64,000 bases of DNA, from contig NZ_JAJGQH010000001.1 of the NCBI RefSeq assembly GCF_020783655.1, positions 248,001 to 312,000 on the forward strand, in the 5' to 3' direction. This DNA comes from Xanthomonas melonis (GTDB lineage: Bacteria; Pseudomonadota; Gammaproteobacteria; Xanthomonadales; Xanthomonadaceae). Positions 1-9,312 of this stretch are shown here, piece by piece. Every line of letters starts with the position of its first letter. Positions within the stretch are counted from its first letter, which is position 1. The notes beneath the pieces are model-generated. The model was given only the letters and a program-made list of their open reading frames with translations, searched no databases and was not told where the DNA came from. Both the position numbers and the translations under genes were made by a program.

Positions 1-2
1 TC

Positions 3-2192
3 ATCACCACGTTCTTTTTCATGGGGCAGCTGGGGCTGAGCCTCAACGTGATGTCGCTGGGCGGCCTGGCCTTGGCCACCGGTCTGGTGGTGGACGATTC
101 GATCGTGGTGCTGGAAAGCATCGCCAAGGCGCGCGAGCGTGGTTTGAGCGTGCTGGATGCGGCCATTGCCGGCACCCGCGAGGTGAGCATGGCGGTGATG
201 GCGTCCACGCTGACCACCATCGCGGTGTTCCTGCCGCTGGTGTTCGTCGAAGGCATCGCCGGGCAGTTGTTCCGCGACCAGGCGCTTACGGTGGCGATCG
301 CCATCGCCATCTCGCTGGTCGTGTCGATGACGCTGATCCCGATGCTGAGTTCGCTCAAGGGCGCGCCACCGATGGCGTTCCCGGACGAGCCCAGCCATCC
401 GCAATGGCAGCCCGAGCAGCGCTGGCTCAAGCCGGTGGCGGCCGGTCAGCGTGGTGCCGGGGCGAGTGTGCGCTATGCGTTCTTCGCTGCGGCCTGGACG
501 ACCGTGAAGCTGTGGCGCGGGCTGAGCAGGGTGGTGGGACCGGTGATGCGCAAGGCCAGCGACCTCGCAATGGCGCCGTATGGACGTGCCGAGCGTGGCT
601 ATCTTGCGATGTTGCCGGCCGCCTTGCGCCGGCCGTGGCTGGTGCTGGGGCTGGCAGCGTCGGCCTTCGCCGGCACGGTGTTGCTGGTGCCGATGCTGGG
701 CGCGGACCTGATTCCGCAGCTGGCGCAGGATCGTTTCGAAATGACGGTGAAGCTGCCTTCCGGCACGCCGCTCGCGCAGACCGATGCGTTGGTGCGCGAG
801 TTGCAGCTGGCGCACGACAAGGACCCGGGCATCGCTTCGCTCTATGGCGTGAGCGGGAGCGGAACGCGGCTGGACGCCAATCCCACCGAGAGCGGCGAGA
901 ACATCGGCAAGCTCACCGTGGTGATGGCCGGCGGTGGCAGCGCAGAAGTGGAAGCGGCAGCCACGCAACGGCTGCGCAGCAGCATGGTCGGACATCCCGG
1001 TACGCAGGTGGATTTCGCGCGGCCGGCGTTGTTCAGTTTTTCGACGCCGCTGGAAGTGGAACTGCGCGGGCAGGATCTGGGCGAGCTGGAGCAGGCCGGG
1101 CAGAAGCTGGCGGCGATGCTGCGCGCCAATGGCCACTATGCGGATGTGAAGTCCACGGTGGAGGAGGGCTTTCCGGAGATCCAGATCCGTTTCGATCAGG
1201 AGCGTGCCGGTGCGTTGGGGCTGACGACGCGCCAGATCGCCGACGTCATCGTCAAGAAGGTGCGCGGCGATGTCGCCACGCGCTACAGCTTCCGCGATCG
1301 CAAGATCGATGTGCTGGTGCGCGCACAGCACAGCGACCGCGCCAGTGTGGATGCGATCCGGCAGTTGATCGTCAATCCTGGCAGCAGCCGGCCGGTGCGC
1401 CTGGCGGCCGTGGCCGAGGTGGTGGCGACCACCGGCCCCAGCGAGATCCATCGCGCCGATCAGACGCGGGTGGCGATCGTGTCGGCCAGCCTGAAGGACA
1501 TCGACCTGGGCGGTGCGGTGCGCGAAGTCGAATCGATGGTGCGCAACGATCCGTTGGCCGCTGGCGTGGGCATGCATATCGGCGGGCAGGGCGAGGAACT
1601 GGCGCAATCGGTGAAGTCGCTGTTGTTCGCGTTCGGGCTGGCGATCTTCCTGGTCTATCTGGTGATGGCATCGCAGTTCGAGTCGCTGCTGCATCCGTTC
1701 GTCATCCTGTTCACCATCCCGCTGGCCATGGTGGGGGCGGTGCTGGCGCTGTTGATGACCGGCAAGCCGATCTCGGTAGTGGTGTTCATCGGCCTGATCC
1801 TGCTGGTGGGGCTGGTGACCAAGAACGCGATCATCCTGATCGACAAGGTCAACCAGTTGCGCGAAGAGGGCGTGGCCAAGCGCGAGGCCCTGATCGAAGG
1901 CGCGCGCTCGCGTCTGCGGCCGATCATCATGACCACGCTGTGCACCCTGTTCGGCTTCCTGCCGCTGGCGGTGGCGATGGGCGAGGGTGCGGAGGTGCGT
2001 GCGCCGATGGCGATCACCGTGATCGGCGGGCTGCTGGTATCCACCCTGTTGACCTTGCTGGTGATTCCGGTGGTCTACGATCTGCTGGATCGTCGCGCGG
2101 ACGCGTATTACCTGGAGCGCGGCCGGCGCATGGCGCGTCGGCAAGCGCGCGCGCAGGCGGAGGGCCACACCGATGGCCTGGAGGCGCTATGA
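3..2192 (+). CDS. RND efflux permease subunit A, C-terminal part (5' end outside window)
   Basis: Inner-membrane proton/drug antiporter subunit of the AcrB/MdtB (HAE1) type. The frame is open from the window edge, and roughly the first 370 residues of a normal 1,020-1,050 residue permease are missing. The TM4 aspartate pair (VVDDSIVV) is present, as are the TM10 lysine (LVTKNAII) and the TM11 segment after MTTLCTLFGFLPL, so the proton relay looks complete. A long cytoplasmic insert of about 80 residues (SLKGAPPMAF to LRRPWLV) separates the two halves. The stop overlaps the next permease by ATGA, so the two are translationally coupled and probably assemble together, as MdtB and MdtC do. The periplasmic adaptor and any outer-membrane channel would lie upstream. 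Substrate cannot be read from sequence. Confidence 0.93.
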   Translation: MTTFFFMGQLGLSLNVMSLGGLALATGLVVDDSIVVLESIAKARERGLSVLDAAIAGTREVSMAVMASTLTTIAVFLPLVFVEGIAGQLFRDQALTVAIAIAISLVVSMTLIPMLSSLKGAPPMAFPDEPSHPQWQPEQRWLKPVAAGQRGAGASVRYAFFAAAWTTVKLWRGLSRVVGPVMRKASDLAMAPYGRAERGYLAMLPAALRRPWLVLGLAASAFAGTVLLVPMLGADLIPQLAQDRFEMTVKLPSGTPLAQTDALVRELQLAHDKDPGIASLYGVSGSGTRLDANPTESGENIGKLTVVMAGGGSAEVEAAATQRLRSSMVGHPGTQVDFARPALFSFSTPLEVELRGQDLGELEQAGQKLAAMLRANGHYADVKSTVEEGFPEIQIRFDQERAGALGLTTRQIADVIVKKVRGDVATRYSFRDRKIDVLVRAQHSDRASVDAIRQLIVNPGSSRPVRLAAVAEVVATTGPSEIHRADQTRVAIVSASLKDIDLGGAVREVESMVRNDPLAAGVGMHIGGQGEELAQSVKSLLFAFGLAIFLVYLVMASQFESLLHPFVILFTIPLAMVGAVLALLMTGKPISVVVFIGLILLVGLVTKNAIILIDKVNQLREEGVAKREALIEGARSRLRPIIMTTLCTLFGFLPLAVAMGEGAEVRAPMAITVIGGLLVSTLLTLLVIPVVYDLLDRRADAYYLERGRRMARRQARAQAEGHTDGLEAL

Positions 2193-5100
2193 GCGTTGCC
2201 GCCTTCAGCATCCGCCGTCCGGTCACCACCATCATGTGCTTCGTCTCGCTGGTGGTGGTGGGCTTGATCGCCGCGTTCCGGCTGCCGCTGGAAGCACTGC
2301 CGGACATCTCGGCGCCGTTCCTGTTCGTGCAGCTGCCGTATACAGGCTCCACCCCGGACGAGGTGGAGCGCAACCTGGTGCGGCCGGCCGAGGAGGCGCT
2401 GGCCACGATGACCGGCATCAAGCGCATGCGCTCGACCGCCACCGCTGATGGCGCCAATATCTTCATCGAATTCAGCGACTGGGATCGCGATATCGCCATT
2501 GCCGCGTCGGACGCGCGCGAGCGTCTGGATGCCATTCGCGACGATCTGCCCGACGATCTGCAGCGCTTCCATATCTTCAAGTGGTCCAGCAGCGACGAAC
2601 CGGTACTCAAGGTGCGCCTGGCCAGCCAGACCGATCTGACCGGCGCGTACGACATGCTCGACCGCGAGTTCAAGCGGCGCATCGAGCGCATCCCGGGCGT
2701 GGCCAAGGTGGAGATTTCCGGTGCGCCGCCCAACGAGGTAGAGATCGCGATCGCGCCGGACCGGCTTACCGCGCACGATCTCAGCCTCAACGAGCTGAGC
2801 GAGCGCCTGGGCAAGCTCAACTTCTCCGTCTCGGCCGGCCAGATCGACGACAACGGCCAGCGCATCCGCGTGCAGCCGATCGGCGAGCTGCGCGACCTGC
2901 AGGAACTGCGCGAGCTCGTCCTCAACGCCAAGGGCCTGCGCCTGAGCGATATCGCCGAGGTACGCCTGAAGCCCACGCGCATGAACTACGGACGCCGGCT
3001 GGACGGGCGCCCGGCGATCGGTCTGGACATCTACAAGGAACGCAGCGCCAACCTGGTGGAAGTCTCGCGGTTGGCGCTCAGGGAGGTCGAAGACATCCGC
3101 GCCGAACCGGCCATGCGCGATGTGCAGATCAAGGTGATCGACAACCAGGGCAAGGCAGTGACCTCGTCGCTGGCCGAACTGGCCGAGGCAGGCGCGGTGG
3201 GCCTGTTGCTGTCGATCACGGTGTTGTTCTTCTTCCTGCGACACTGGCCGTCGACCTTGATGGTGACGCTGGCGATCCCGATCTGCTTTGCGATCACGCT
3301 GGGCTTCATGTACTTCGTCGGGGTCACGCTCAATATCCTGACCATGATGGGGCTGCTGCTGGCGGTGGGCATGCTGGTGGACAACGCCGTGGTGGTGGTG
3401 GAGAGCATCTACCAGGAACGCGAACGCATGCCCGGGCAGCCGCAGCTGGCGGCACTGCTGGGTACGCGCAGCGTGGCGATCGCGCTCAGCGCCGGCACCT
3501 TGTGCCACTGCATCGTGTTCGTGCCGAACCTGTTCGGCGAAACCAACAACATCTCCATCTTCATGGCGCAGATCGCGATCACCATCTCTGTGTCGCTGTT
3601 GGCCTCGTGGCTGGTGGCGATCAGCCTGATCCCGATGTTGTCGGCGCGCATGAAGACGCCGCCGATGGTGACGTCCGAGCGCGGCGTCATCGCCAGGCTG
3701 CAGCGGCGCTATGCACGCATCCTGGCGTGGACGCTGGCGCACCGTGGCTGGAGCGTGACCGGCATCATCCTGGTCAGCGCCATCAGCCTGGTACCGATGA
3801 AGCTGACCAAGGTCGACATGTTCGGCGGCGATGGAGGCAACGAGGCCTTCATCCAGTACCAGTGGAAAGGCTCGTACACGCGCGAGCAGCTGGGCGAAGA
3901 GATCGGCCGTGTGGAAAATTACCTCGAAGCCAATCGCGCCAAGTATCACATCACCCAGATCTATTCGTGGTTCAGTGAGGTGGAAGGCAGCAATACGGTG
4001 GTGACCTTCGACGCCAGCAGGGTGAAGGATCTGCCGCCGCTGCTGGAGAAGATTCGCAAGGAGCTGCCGCGCTCTGCGCGCGCCGACTACAGTATCGGCA
4101 ATCAGGGCGATGGCGGTAACGGCAACCAGGGCGTGCAGGTGCAGCTGGTCGGCGATTCGACCGAGGCGCTCAAGGCACTGGCCGAGGATGTCGTTCCCCT
4201 GTTGGCGCAGCGCAAGGAGCTGCGCGATGTGCATGTGGACAACGGAGACCGCACCAGCGAGTTGGCGATTCGCGTCGATCGCGAGCGCGCTGCGGCGTTC
4301 GGCTTCAGTGCGGAACAGGTGGCCAGCTTCGTCGGCCTGGCGCTGCGCGGCACGCCGCTGCGCGAGTTCCGGCGGGGCGACAACGAAGTGCCGGTATGGG
4401 TGCGCTTCGCCGGCGCCGAACAGAGCAAGCCAGAAGACCTGGCGAGCTTCACCGTGCGCACCAAGGATGGCCGTAGCGTGCCGTTGCTGTCGCTGGTGAA
4501 CGTGCAGATCCGGCCTGCCGCCACCCAGATCGGGCGCACCAACCGCCAGACCACGCTGACCATCAAGGCCAATCTGGCCGACAAGGTCACGGTGCCGGAG
4601 GCGCGCGCGGCGATGGAGAAGCCGCTCAAGGCGATGAGTTTCCCGGCCGGTTACAGCTATACCTTCGACGGCGGCGACTATCAGAACGACGGCGAGGCGA
4701 TGGGCCAGATGGTGTTCAACCTGGTGATCGCACTGGTGATGATCTACGTGGTGATGGCGGCAGTGTTCGAATCGCTGCTGTTCCCGGCAGCCATCATGAG
4801 CGGGGTGTTGTTTTCGATCTTCGGGGTGTTCTGGCTGTTCTGGATCACCGGCACGTCGTTCGGCATCATGTCCTTCATCGGCATTCTGGTGCTGATGGGC
4901 GTGGTGGTGAACAACGGCATCGTGATGATCGAGCACATCAACAACCTGCGGCGGCGCGGCATGGGCCGTACGCAGGCACTGGTGGAAGGTTCGCGCGAGC
5001 GGTTGCGGCCGATCATGATGACGATGGGTACCGCCATCCTGGCGATGGTGCCGATCTCGTTAACGAGCACTACGATGTTCAGCGACGGCCCGCCGTACTT

Positions 5101-5275
5101 TCCGATGGCGCGTGCCATTGCCGGCGGCCTGGCCTTTTCGACCGTGGTGAGCCTGCTGTTCCTGCCGACGATCTACGCGATCCTCGACGACATGAGCAGC
5201 GGTGCTGCTGCGCTGGTGCGGCGCGCGCGGGGGCTGCCGAAGGCGGTGCCGTCGAGCGCTGCGTTGGAGTCCTGA
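2189..5275 (+). CDS. RND efflux permease subunit B
   Basis: Full-length RND permease of 1,028 residues, starting MSVAAFSIRRPVTT at the ATG that overlaps the previous stop. An in-frame open region runs upstream to position 404, but it is a shadow of subunit A. The two six-helix halves and two large periplasmic loops are visible. The proton-relay positions differ from subunit A: TM4 reads LVDNAVVVV (Asp-Asn instead of Asp-Asp) and TM10 reads VVVNNGIVM (Asn where AcrB has Lys940). By family knowledge those residues carry the proton, so this subunit may be inactive or altered in proton transfer and depend on its partner. It ends the visible operon; a hairpin-rich spacer follows. Confidence 0.94.
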   Translation: MSVAAFSIRRPVTTIMCFVSLVVVGLIAAFRLPLEALPDISAPFLFVQLPYTGSTPDEVERNLVRPAEEALATMTGIKRMRSTATADGANIFIEFSDWDRDIAIAASDARERLDAIRDDLPDDLQRFHIFKWSSSDEPVLKVRLASQTDLTGAYDMLDREFKRRIERIPGVAKVEISGAPPNEVEIAIAPDRLTAHDLSLNELSERLGKLNFSVSAGQIDDNGQRIRVQPIGELRDLQELRELVLNAKGLRLSDIAEVRLKPTRMNYGRRLDGRPAIGLDIYKERSANLVEVSRLALREVEDIRAEPAMRDVQIKVIDNQGKAVTSSLAELAEAGAVGLLLSITVLFFFLRHWPSTLMVTLAIPICFAITLGFMYFVGVTLNILTMMGLLLAVGMLVDNAVVVVESIYQERERMPGQPQLAALLGTRSVAIALSAGTLCHCIVFVPNLFGETNNISIFMAQIAITISVSLLASWLVAISLIPMLSARMKTPPMVTSERGVIARLQRRYARILAWTLAHRGWSVTGIILVSAISLVPMKLTKVDMFGGDGGNEAFIQYQWKGSYTREQLGEEIGRVENYLEANRAKYHITQIYSWFSEVEGSNTVVTFDASRVKDLPPLLEKIRKELPRSARADYSIGNQGDGGNGNQGVQVQLVGDSTEALKALAEDVVPLLAQRKELRDVHVDNGDRTSELAIRVDRERAAAFGFSAEQVASFVGLALRGTPLREFRRGDNEVPVWVRFAGAEQSKPEDLASFTVRTKDGRSVPLLSLVNVQIRPAATQIGRTNRQTTLTIKANLADKVTVPEARAAMEKPLKAMSFPAGYSYTFDGGDYQNDGEAMGQMVFNLVIALVMIYVVMAAVFESLLFPAAIMSGVLFSIFGVFWLFWITGTSFGIMSFIGILVLMGVVVNNGIVMIEHINNLRRRGMGRTQALVEGSRERLRPIMMTMGTAILAMVPISLTSTTMFSDGPPYFPMARAIAGGLAFSTVVSLLFLPTIYAILDDMSSGAAALVRRARGLPKAVPSSAALES

Positions 5276-5320
5276 GCAACGCACCTAGCGGGACTCGACA
5301 ACGTCACGCACATCTCAAGC

Positions 5321-5344
5321 CCTTCTCCCCTGGGGGCGAGAAGG
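5321..5344. repeat. Inverted repeat after the RND operon
   Basis: CCTTCTC and GAGAAGG flank a 10-nt loop. No T-run follows, so this is a hairpin of the kind found between many Xanthomonas genes rather than a textbook terminator. It lies 45 bp after the permease stop. Confidence 0.45.
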
Positions 5345-5523
5345 CACAGCGTCCGCGCCACTGGCGCGCGTGCCTTGGAGCACCCGCCGTTAGCGCGGCC
5401 CGGGGCGCGGAGCGGGGTTGGGGTGAGGGTACGGTGTCTGCGGCTGGTACAAGGACCGAAGCACCTGCCTGTCAGCCAATGGCTTCGGCGAGCGGCGGCA
5501 GCGCGGCCGGGCATCGGCTCTTC

Positions 5524-5575
5524 GGCGCGGCAGACATCCTGTCTGACGCGCCGTCGCGGCACATCCCTGTGCCGC
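5524..5575. repeat. Tandem hairpins with ATCCT/ATCCCT loops
   Basis: Two adjacent stem-loops. GGCGCG-g-CAGAC pairs with GTCTG-a-CGCGCC around ATCCT (5524-5552), and GCGGCAC pairs with GTGCCGC around ATCCCT (5556-5575). The shared loop suggests one repeat family; hairpins of this style are common between Xanthomonas genes. They may end transcripts from either side. Confidence 0.5.
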
Positions 5576-5817
5576 TCTCCGCCAATCCCCGGCCACGCTG
5601 CCGCTTCGGTTTGTCATCGCCATCGCTTCTAACAACAGTCGCGTAGCCAGCGACGCTTTGAAGGATCTTTGTCAGCTTTGCAATCGAGAGTTGGAGCGGC
5701 AACTCCCACGCATCAGCACTTGGTGTCCAAACCTTGTTGAAAGAATCAACACGTCCTTTCTGACGAGCACATCCAACCACATAGGTCATCAGGTCGCCGA
5801 CCAAAGCGCCCAGCACA

Positions 5818-6477
5818 TCAGCCCGCCCGCACCTGCCGCACGATCGCCGCCGCCTTGGCCGAGCTTTCCTTGACCTTGTCCCACTGACCCTGGGCCAGCC
5901 AATCCTTGGGCACCATCCACGAACCGCCGATGCAGACCACATTCGGCTGCGACAGGAACTCGGCGGCATTGGCTTCGCTGATGCCACCGGTGGGGCAGAG
6001 CTTGAGTTCGGACAGCGGGCCGGCCAGGCCCTTGAGCATCTGCAGGCCGCCCACGGCAGTGGCCGGGAACAGCTTGCATACGCGGAAACCCAGCCCCATC
6101 AGGGTGAGCAGCTCGGTCGGCGTGGCGGCGCCGGGCACGGCCGGAATCGGCGCATCGGCCAGCAGGCGCGCCAGCGGGGCGGGCGTGCCGGGAGTGACCA
6201 GGAAGTCCGCACCTGCATCCACCGACTGGCGCAGCTGCAATTCGCTCAGCACCGTGCCCGCACCGATCACGATGTTGGGCAATTCACGCTTGAGCATGGC
6301 CAGCGCATCGATCGCCACCGGCGTGCGCAAGGTCAGCTCGATGGCGGGAAGGCCGCCTTCCAGTAGCGCGTCGGCGACGCGACGTGCCTGGTCCAGCGTG
6401 TCGACGGTGACCACCGGCAGGATGCCGGCGTCGCGCAGCAGCTGTTCGGCGGTGTTCTGGGTCTGGGCAATCGTCAT
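5818..6477 (-). CDS. eda: 2-keto-3-deoxy-6-phosphogluconate (KDPG) aldolase
   Basis: Cytoplasmic class I aldolase of 219 residues that splits KDPG into pyruvate and glyceraldehyde-3-phosphate, the last Entner-Doudoroff step. The Schiff-base lysine is K135 in CKLFPA, and the general-base glutamate is E47 in AIELTLRT. The phosphate-binding CPTGGIS loop follows near residue 160. Length and motif order match E. coli Eda. It is the last gene of the zwf-glk-pgl-edd-eda operon, about 50 bp after edd, so co-expression is likely. The bifunctional enzyme may also cleave 4-hydroxy-2-oxoglutarate, as in other species. Confidence 0.97.
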   Translation of the reverse strand: MTIAQTQNTAEQLLRDAGILPVVTVDTLDQARRVADALLEGGLPAIELTLRTPVAIDALAMLKRELPNIVIGAGTVLSELQLRQSVDAGADFLVTPGTPAPLARLLADAPIPAVPGAATPTELLTLMGLGFRVCKLFPATAVGGLQMLKGLAGPLSELKLCPTGGISEANAAEFLSQPNVVCIGGSWMVPKDWLAQGQWDKVKESSAKAAAIVRQVRAG

Positions 6478-6528
6478 TGCAGCTCCATTAGACGGCGGCC
6501 GCCGAAGCGGCCGCGCAGAGGGAAGGGG

Positions 6529-8445
6529 TCAGGCGTCCTTGGACTCGTGTGGTGCAGCAGCGGCAGCGGCGTCGGCGCCCAGTTCGTATTCGGCGTCGTA
6601 GCTCCACAGTGCGCCGTCCGGATGGGTCGGGCCGCAGGAAATGGAGATCGCACCCTGGTCGGCCGGACCGACGACCTGGCGGTTGATGCCGAACAGGTTG
6701 CGGCCCAGGTCGTTACCGGCCACGGCGGTGTTCGGCGCGACCTCGCGCGAGGCCCATTCTTCCGCCGAGACCAGGACTTCCAGCGTGCCCGCTTCGCCGT
6801 CCAGTCGCACGATGTCGCCTTCGCGCACACGGCCGATCGGGCCACCGCGCGCAGCTTCGGGCGTGAGATGGATCGCAGCCGGAAACTTGCCCGAGGCGCC
6901 GGACAGGCGGCCGTCGGTGACCAGTGCCACGCGACGGCCCTGGTTCTGCAGCAGGCCCAGCAGCGGCGCCATCGAATGCAGCTCCGGCATGCCATTGGCC
7001 CGCGGGCCCTGGTAGCGCAGCACCACCACGAAATCGTGCGGCAGCACGCCGGCCGCATGCAGCTTGTTGAGCACCTGGGGGGTGTCGATCACCACCGCCG
7101 GCGCTTCGATCCTGCGATGCTGCGGCTTGACTGCCGACAGCTTGATCAGCGAACGGCCCAGATTGCCGCGCAACAGGCGCAGGCCGCCCTGGGATTCGAA
7201 CGCATCGCTGACCGGGCGCGCGACGCTGTCGTCGGCGGTGGTCGCGGTGCCCGGCACATAAACTACCTTGCCGTCCTGCAGGCGCGGCTCGTCGACATAG
7301 GCGCGCATGCCGCCTTCGGCCACGGTCGGCAGGTCGTCGTGCATGTAGCCGGCGTCCATCAGTTCGCGGAACACGAAGGCCGTGCCACCGGCGGCCTGGA
7401 AGCGGTTCACGTCGGCCTCGCCATTCGGATAGACGCGGGTCAGCAGCGGTACGGTCTGCGAGATCAGGTCCATATCGTCCCAGGTCAGCACGATGCCGGC
7501 CGCGCGCGCCACCGCGATCCAGTGGATGGTGTGATTGGTCGAACCACCGGTGGCCATCAACGCGACCACTGCGTTGACGATGGCGCGCTCGTCGATCAGC
7601 CGGCCGAACGGGCGGAAATCCTGGCCCAGTGCCGAGATCGCCAGCGCACGCGCGGTGCCCTCGCGGGTCAGCGCATCGCGCAGCGGCTGCTCCGGGTTGA
7701 CGAACGAGGCACCGGGCAACTGCACGCCCATCGCTTCGAGCAACACCTGGTTGGAATTGGCGGTGCCGTAGAAGGTGCAGGTACCGGGCGAGTGGTAGGA
7801 CGCCGATTCGGCTTCCAGCAGCTCGGCACGGGTGGCTTCGCCTGCGGCGTAGCGCTCGCGGACTTCGGCCTTCTGCTTGTTCGGGATGCCGGGCGTCATC
7901 GGGCCGGCCGGCATGAAGATCGCAGGCAGGTGCCCGAATGCCAGCGCGCCGATCAGCAGGCCGGGCACGATCTTGTCGCACACGCCCAGGTACACCACGC
8001 TGTCGAACATGTCGTGGCTGAGGCCGATCGCCGCGGCCTGGGCGATGTTGTCGCGCGAGAACAGCGACAGCTCCATGCCGGCGCGGCCCTGGGTCACGCC
8101 GTCGCACATCGCCGGCACGCCACCGGCCACCTGCGCCGTGGCGCCAAGCGCACGCGCGGTGTCGCGGATCAGCTGCGGGTAGTGCTCGAACGGCTGGTGT
8201 GCCGACAGCATGTCGTTGTAGGCGGTGATGATGCCCAGGTTGGGCGTGGCCGCGCCGCGCAGGCGCGATTTGTCGGTGGGCTCGGAGGCCGCAAAGCCGT
8301 GTGCGAGATTTCCGCAGCTCAACCGGCTACGGAACGGACCCTCGCGCAGGGCGGCGTCAATGCCGGCCAGATAGGCCGCGCGCGAGGGCGCGCTGCGCTT
8401 GCGGATACGGTCGGTGACAGCTTGGATGTTCGGATGCAGGCTCAT
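6529..8445 (-). CDS. edd: 6-phosphogluconate dehydratase
   Basis: Cytoplasmic iron-sulfur dehydratase (638 residues, IlvD/Edd family) that converts 6-phosphogluconate to KDPG. The conserved cysteines expected to bind the 4Fe-4S cluster are C114 (PAMCDGVTQ), C156 (GVCDK) and C223 ([13 protein letters not shown]). The C-terminal substrate domain carries [11 protein letters not shown]. The start MSLHPNIQ fits the family. It lies between pgl, across a repeat-containing 147-bp gap, and eda. A short Ala-rich tail ([12 protein letters not shown]) extends past the conserved core. Confidence 0.97.
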   Translation of the reverse strand: MSLHPNIQAVTDRIRKRSAPSRAAYLAGIDAALREGPFRSRLSCGNLAHGFAASEPTDKSRLRGAATPNLGIITAYNDMLSAHQPFEHYPQLIRDTARALGATAQVAGGVPAMCDGVTQGRAGMELSLFSRDNIAQAAAIGLSHDMFDSVVYLGVCDKIVPGLLIGALAFGHLPAIFMPAGPMTPGIPNKQKAEVRERYAAGEATRAELLEAESASYHSPGTCTFYGTANSNQVLLEAMGVQLPGASFVNPEQPLRDALTREGTARALAISALGQDFRPFGRLIDERAIVNAVVALMATGGSTNHTIHWIAVARAAGIVLTWDDMDLISQTVPLLTRVYPNGEADVNRFQAAGGTAFVFRELMDAGYMHDDLPTVAEGGMRAYVDEPRLQDGKVVYVPGTATTADDSVARPVSDAFESQGGLRLLRGNLGRSLIKLSAVKPQHRRIEAPAVVIDTPQVLNKLHAAGVLPHDFVVVLRYQGPRANGMPELHSMAPLLGLLQNQGRRVALVTDGRLSGASGKFPAAIHLTPEAARGGPIGRVREGDIVRLDGEAGTLEVLVSAEEWASREVAPNTAVAGNDLGRNLFGINRQVVGPADQGAISISCGPTHPDGALWSYDAEYELGADAAAAAAPHESKDA

Positions 8446-8511
8446 TGGCTACCGGCTATGAGAAACGGGGGGAAGAAATCACACTGTTTCGTAGTTCAAA
8501 CATCCGCGCAT

Positions 8512-8596
8512 GGATGTGCGGGCTTTTGCGAGGGGCTCGCACGCTTGAAATCCCTGCACAAGGATGAGCGGGCTTTTGCGAGGGACTCGCATTCAA
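8512..8596. repeat. Two ~36-bp direct repeats with internal hairpins, pgl-edd spacer
   Basis: Two near-identical units exactly 50 bp apart (8512-8549 and 8562-8596), sharing GCGGGCTTTTGCGAGGG. Each contains a perfect 6-bp stem, TGCGAG/CTCGCA, with a three-base loop (GGG or GGA). The second unit runs into the pgl stop codon. Their position inside a polycistronic message suggests RNA processing, partial termination or a REP-like repeat. Confidence 0.6.
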
Positions 8597-9312
8597 GCAC
8601 ACCAGTGCACACGCAGCCGTGGCCCGGGCTGCTGCAAGGCCACGCGAATCGGGTACTCGTCGATCGCTTCGCCGGCCAGCGCCGCCTGCAGCATCTCGAG
8701 CTTCTGCTTGCCGCGCAGCAGCAACAGGCGGTTGGGGATCGGCGCCAGCCCGGAAGGGGTCAAGGTGATGCGTAACGGCCACTGGTTGGCGCCCGGGCAA
8801 CCGGTGGCGTCCAGTGCGGCATACGGCTGCGGGCTGGCCAGGGCCTTGGGCAGATCGGTGGCCCCGGGAAACAACGAGGCGGTGTGCCCATCGCCGCCCA
8901 TGCCAAGGACGGCCAGACAGGCGGGCTCGGCGTGCGTGGCCTGCAGGTTGGCCGTGTGCACGCACTCGGGCAGTTGCTTGCCAGGACGCACCAGCGGAAT
9001 GAAGGTCGCCGCAGGCGCGTGGGTCAGGAAGCTGTGATTGACCAGCCACGCGTTGCTGTCCTTGTCCTGCGGCGACAGCCAGCGTTCGTCGACCAGGCCG
9101 ACTTCCACCCGCGACCAGTCCAGTGGGCGGTGCGCCAGGGATTCGTAAACCGGTGCAGGCGTGGTGCCGCCGGACAGCAGCATGCGCGCCTGGCCGCGGC
9201 GGGAGATCTCCTGCTCCAGCAGATCGGCCATCGTACTGGCCACCGCCTCGGTCCACTCGGCCGGATCTTCGTAACGCACCAGCGTGATGCGTGGGTCGTT
9301 CGACAGGCTCAT
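8593..9312 (-). CDS. pgl: 6-phosphogluconolactonase
   Basis: Hydrolyses 6-phosphogluconolactone, the product of Zwf, to 6-phosphogluconate in the cytoplasm. The 239-residue protein belongs to the NagB/DevB family: MLLSGGTTPAPVYESL near residue 45 is the sugar-phosphate loop, VGLVDERWL follows, and LGMGGDGHTASLFPG near residue 140 is the signature. The start MSLSNDPRI overlaps the glk stop by ATGA, which fixes it within a longer open frame. It is third in the Entner-Doudoroff operon. Confidence 0.95.
   Translation of the reverse strand: MSLSNDPRITLVRYEDPAEWTEAVASTMADLLEQEISRRGQARMLLSGGTTPAPVYESLAHRPLDWSRVEVGLVDERWLSPQDKDSNAWLVNHSFLTHAPAATFIPLVRPGKQLPECVHTANLQATHAEPACLAVLGMGGDGHTASLFPGATDLPKALASPQPYAALDATGCPGANQWPLRITLTPSGLAPIPNRLLLLRGKQKLEMLQAALAGEAIDEYPIRVALQQPGPRLRVHWCA

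Larger units (their letters stand above)
5276..5817. other. Intergenic region between convergent RND and eda genes
   Basis: No convincing coding region: the short frames here have poor starts and shadow composition. The stretch is rich in inverted repeats (listed separately), which may act as bidirectional terminators or belong to Xanthomonas-type intergenic repeat families. Confidence 0.6.

Noticed and set aside
404..2188. Long in-frame extension upstream of the second RND permease
   Set aside because: It overlaps the first permease gene in another frame and encodes Arg/Ala/Gly-rich shadow sequence; the family start is the ATG at 2189.
2108..4936. 942-residue antisense frame across the RND permease
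   Set aside because: His/Gln-rich shadow of the permease with no recognisable motif.
6547..8775. 742-residue antisense frame across edd
   Set aside because: Shadow of edd; composition and lack of motifs argue against a gene.
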